Assembly (NCBI RefSeq): GCF_032393985.1
Contig: NZ_CP135918.1
Location: 1,922,001 to 1,986,000, forward strand
DNA length: 64,000 nt
Reading direction: 5' to 3'
DNA from: Fischerella sp. JS2
GTDB taxonomy: Bacteria; Cyanobacteriota; Cyanobacteriia; Cyanobacteriales; Nostocaceae
Shown piece after piece: positions 62,027-64,000 of this stretch. A program made the position numbers and the translations under genes. Under the pieces are notes generated by a model. It saw nothing but the letters and a program-made list of their open reading frames with translations. It searched no databases and was not told the DNA's origin. Each line of letters opens with the position of its first letter. The first letter of the stretch is position 1.

Positions 62027-62615
62027 ATTTATTGCTGATCCGCACCTGTTAAAAATATTTCTCTTTGTGGTAGTAAATAAGTAGTAGATGCAATTTTTAA
62101 TTACATATTTGCTAGATTGTAGCTTTTGTTTTTGCGATTAATATACCTAAATTTTAAATAATCACAAGTTATTTTAATTACTTTAATAAATAGTTATCCC
62201 ACTTAAAAAAAAGAATACAACATATAATTAATATAAGACCCCATCCCAACCCTCCCCTTTCTAAGGGGAGGGTACCGTTAGGCGGGTGGGGTTATCTGCT
62301 GCAAACATTATTTGAATTGGTATTAGTAATCAGTAATACATTGAATTAACATATTTTTTAACGTAGAGCAACGCAGAGTTTTTGGACTCATCAGTTGACC
62401 AATATTTAGAGTGTATAGCAATGGTGTGTCAGATTTTGTAGGTTGAGTCGAGTTTACAAGACCCAAAATTGTCTGGATAAGTTGGGTTTCGTTCCTCAAC
62501 CCAACCTACCCTTAATTTACTATTTTAGTTGTGCCACGCTACTACAAGTTTCAGAATTAATTCATACATTATTTCTTAATTCTTGACTTGTGAATCAATT
62601 TTAAGTTGTATCTAA
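62027..62615. other. Gene-free region with two MITE-like elements
   Basis: No coding sequence is seen in 589 bases. 62195-62322 has ends resembling the IS630 element: TATCCCACTTAAAAAAAAGA followed by ATACAACATAT on the left, and GCAAACATTATTTGAATTGG followed by TA on the right, so it is a ~128-bp internally deleted derivative; its core is a CCCTCCCC/GGGGAGGG hairpin. 62438-62511 has GTAGGTTGAG and CTCAACCCAACCTAC ends, a second small inverted-repeat element. Confidence 0.6.
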
Positions 62616-62987
62616 TTATCTAAATAGCAAATATCGTAAACCAATTAGTAATAAAAACACGCCATACAGCTTTTTCATCAATTCACTACTAACAAATGGC
62701 TGATTGGCAAATAAAGCCCCAAACAAATTGCCAACGATTAAACCAACTGCAATAATGAATGCATATTTGATATTAAGATTACCGTTACGGTAGTAAACTA
62801 TTGCAGCTAAAATACCGATAGGCAATATTTGAGCAGCGATAGAAGTACCAGTAGCAAACTTTTGATCCATGCTCATGAGTAAAACCATAGCTGGAACCAT
62901 AATTGCACCACCACCAATACCAAACATACCGCCAGCTACACCAGCCACAAGACCAATTATCAACAATTGAATGAGTATGTTAGACAT
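62616..62987 (-). CDS. TauE/SafE family half-size membrane protein
   Basis: 123 residues with four predicted membrane segments. 'GGMFGIGGGAIMVPAMVLLM' is the TauE/SafE glycine motif and 'ATGTSIAAQILPIGILAAIV' the following conserved part. Full exporters have two such halves (~250 residues); this is a single-repeat form that probably works as a dimer, a known variant rather than an obvious truncation. Substrate (sulphite or organic anions) unknown. Confidence 0.85.
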   Translation of the reverse strand: MSNILIQLLIIGLVAGVAGGMFGIGGGAIMVPAMVLLMSMDQKFATGTSIAAQILPIGILAAIVYYRNGNLNIKYAFIIAVGLIVGNLFGALFANQPFVSSELMKKLYGVFLLLIGLRYLLFR

Positions 62988-63148
62988 AAAATCTACTGTA
63001 AGTTAATTAACTGCACTTGATCTACAGCAATAAATTTATAGTAAAAACGACCTGGATAAATATTATTTGCACAATAACAGATTATCTGTGTTTATCTGTG
63101 TGCATCAGTGGTCGATTTTACCTAAATACTTTTAGTTGTAGTTTAAAT

Positions 63149-64000
63149 TCATATTAGTGATAAATTTATCTCTCCTGAGAAAACAGATTTTGGTAACATT
63201 CCATGCACACCTTTATGGGGAATATTAACAACTTGAGTAATGCGAAAATTCACTGCTAAACTACATAATACATAGGCATCTTCTGGTGATATTTTTGTCA
63301 ACTTTACCAAAAAATCAATCATGTTGTTTAAAGCTTGTTCTAAGGCTGCATCTAACGTCTCACCAAATCCCATTGTGATAATATCGGTGCTAGTTTCAGC
63401 GATCGGTGCAGTTAGTTGCAAATCCTTGCGAATTGTTAGTTGAATCCTACCATTCATAGATGTTTCGATCGCAGTCACATTAACTTCACCATCTCCCTGT
63501 GCTGCATGTCCATCACCAATCGAAAATAAAGCACCAGGAACAAAAATAGGCAAGAATACTCTGGAACCTGCTTGTAGTTCGCGGTTATCGATATTACCAC
63601 CATAACAACCAGGAGGAATCGAAGAACGTTGCGTTTCGGGTGTAGCAACGCCAAGAATACCAAAAAAAGGTCTGAGGGGAATTTTTATGCCACTATTGAC
63701 AGGAAATTCCGCAACGTTATTTTCTAAATCTAAGGGAATAAATCTCAAAGCTGGTTGAGTAAACTGGTGTGGTAAAGCACCCCATCCTGTCCGAATAGCA
63801 TTAAAACCAACAGGTAAACTTGGTTTAATAGCTTCCAATTTGACCTCTAAAATATCTCCTGGTTCTGCTTCGCGCACATAAATAGGCCCTGTAAGCAAAT
63901 GCGGCCCACCTGCTATTTTGCGTTCTGGCGGTAGGTTCTGGCAAATATCAACAAATTCTGGCGTGAGAAATTCTGGTGGTGCTTTGTCGTAAATATAATA
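63149..64000 (-). CDS. Acetamidase/formamidase family protein (N-terminus beyond window)
   Basis: The frame is open from the stop at 63149 to base 64000, and the upstream part reads 'LPPERKIAGGPHLLTGPIYV', so the internal Met at 63898 is not the start; about 283 residues are visible. 'AEPGDILEVKLEAIKPS' and 'SIGDGHAAQGDGEVNVTAIE' with 'PGCYGGNIDNRELQAG' are signatures of the FmdA/AmdA amidohydrolase family, which frees ammonia from formamide or short amides. Its closeness to the ureide genes fits nitrogen scavenging. It is transcribed towards the TauE gene. Confidence 0.88.
   Translation of the reverse strand, partial: YYIYDKAPPEFLTPEFVDICQNLPPERKIAGGPHLLTGPIYVREAEPGDILEVKLEAIKPSLPVGFNAIRTGWGALPHQFTQPALRFIPLDLENNVAEFPVNSGIKIPLRPFFGILGVATPETQRSSIPPGCYGGNIDNRELQAGSRVFLPIFVPGALFSIGDGHAAQGDGEVNVTAIETSMNGRIQLTIRKDLQLTAPIAETSTDIITMGFGETLDAALEQALNNMIDFLVKLTKISPEDAYVLCSLAVNFRITQVVNIPHKGVHGMLPKSVFSGEINLSLI

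Overview
The window comes from a filamentous cyanobacterium, most likely a heterocyst-forming member of the Nostocales. The evidence is frequent GCGATCGC (HIP1) octamers, a psbI gene, a PfaA/HglE-type lipid polyketide synthase, a DevBCA exporter, and low-complexity and palindromic intergenic repeats of the kind common in Nostoc-like genomes. No rRNA, tRNA or CRISPR array was seen.

Left end (1-21.3 kb): a truncated SBBP beta-propeller gene, then a five-gene minus-strand cluster reading from 15987 to 1451. It encodes a PfaA/HglE-like synthase (KS-AT-ACP-ACP-KR-DH), a partner with a degenerate KS plus an AT, a PfaD enoyl reductase, a flavodoxin-like DarA and a KAS-III-like DarB. A 2.1 kb AT-rich divergent region with two small unknown genes separates it from devB-devC-devA on the plus strand. 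Together these look like a unit that builds a reduced acyl chain, possibly condenses it into a dialkylresorcinol-type ring, and exports it. This is the most interesting system in the window; its product is not deducible here.

Middle (21.4-48.7 kb): mostly scattered single genes. These are a 3D-domain envelope protein, a methyltransferase, a fibrillin-like protein, a DUF4336 protein, a VapBC-like pair, a Uma2 nuclease-like protein, MetF, TrpS, an IS630-family element, a Ser/Thr kinase with a Pro/Thr-rich tail, an LptD-like outer-membrane protein, psbI, recQ, a pair of small paralogous membrane proteins, acyl-ACP/CoA synthetase, YlqD, the pyruvate dehydrogenase E2 subunit and an FKBP isomerase.

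Right end (48.7-64 kb): a minus-strand purine/ureide region with a fused xanthine-dehydrogenase-type enzyme, its FAD subunit, an AllA-like ureidoglycolate lyase, a PuuE-like allantoinase and a BMP-type nucleoside/purine ABC transporter. The transporter's ATPase gene is split by a repeat insertion. A TauE/SafE half-protein and a truncated formamidase follow. A kinase-TPR-WD40 gene and a dispanin/DUF2752 pair sit inside the transporter locus. This looks like nitrogen salvage from purines, although no uricase is in the window.

Mobile and repeat DNA is prominent. There is an IS630 element with matching MITE-like derivatives, a 154-bp MITE with a 9-bp target duplication, a 131-bp MITE inside the polyketide operon, and a GA-rich/CT-rich hairpin element that entered two coding sequences (in frame in the synthase, out of frame in the ABC ATPase).
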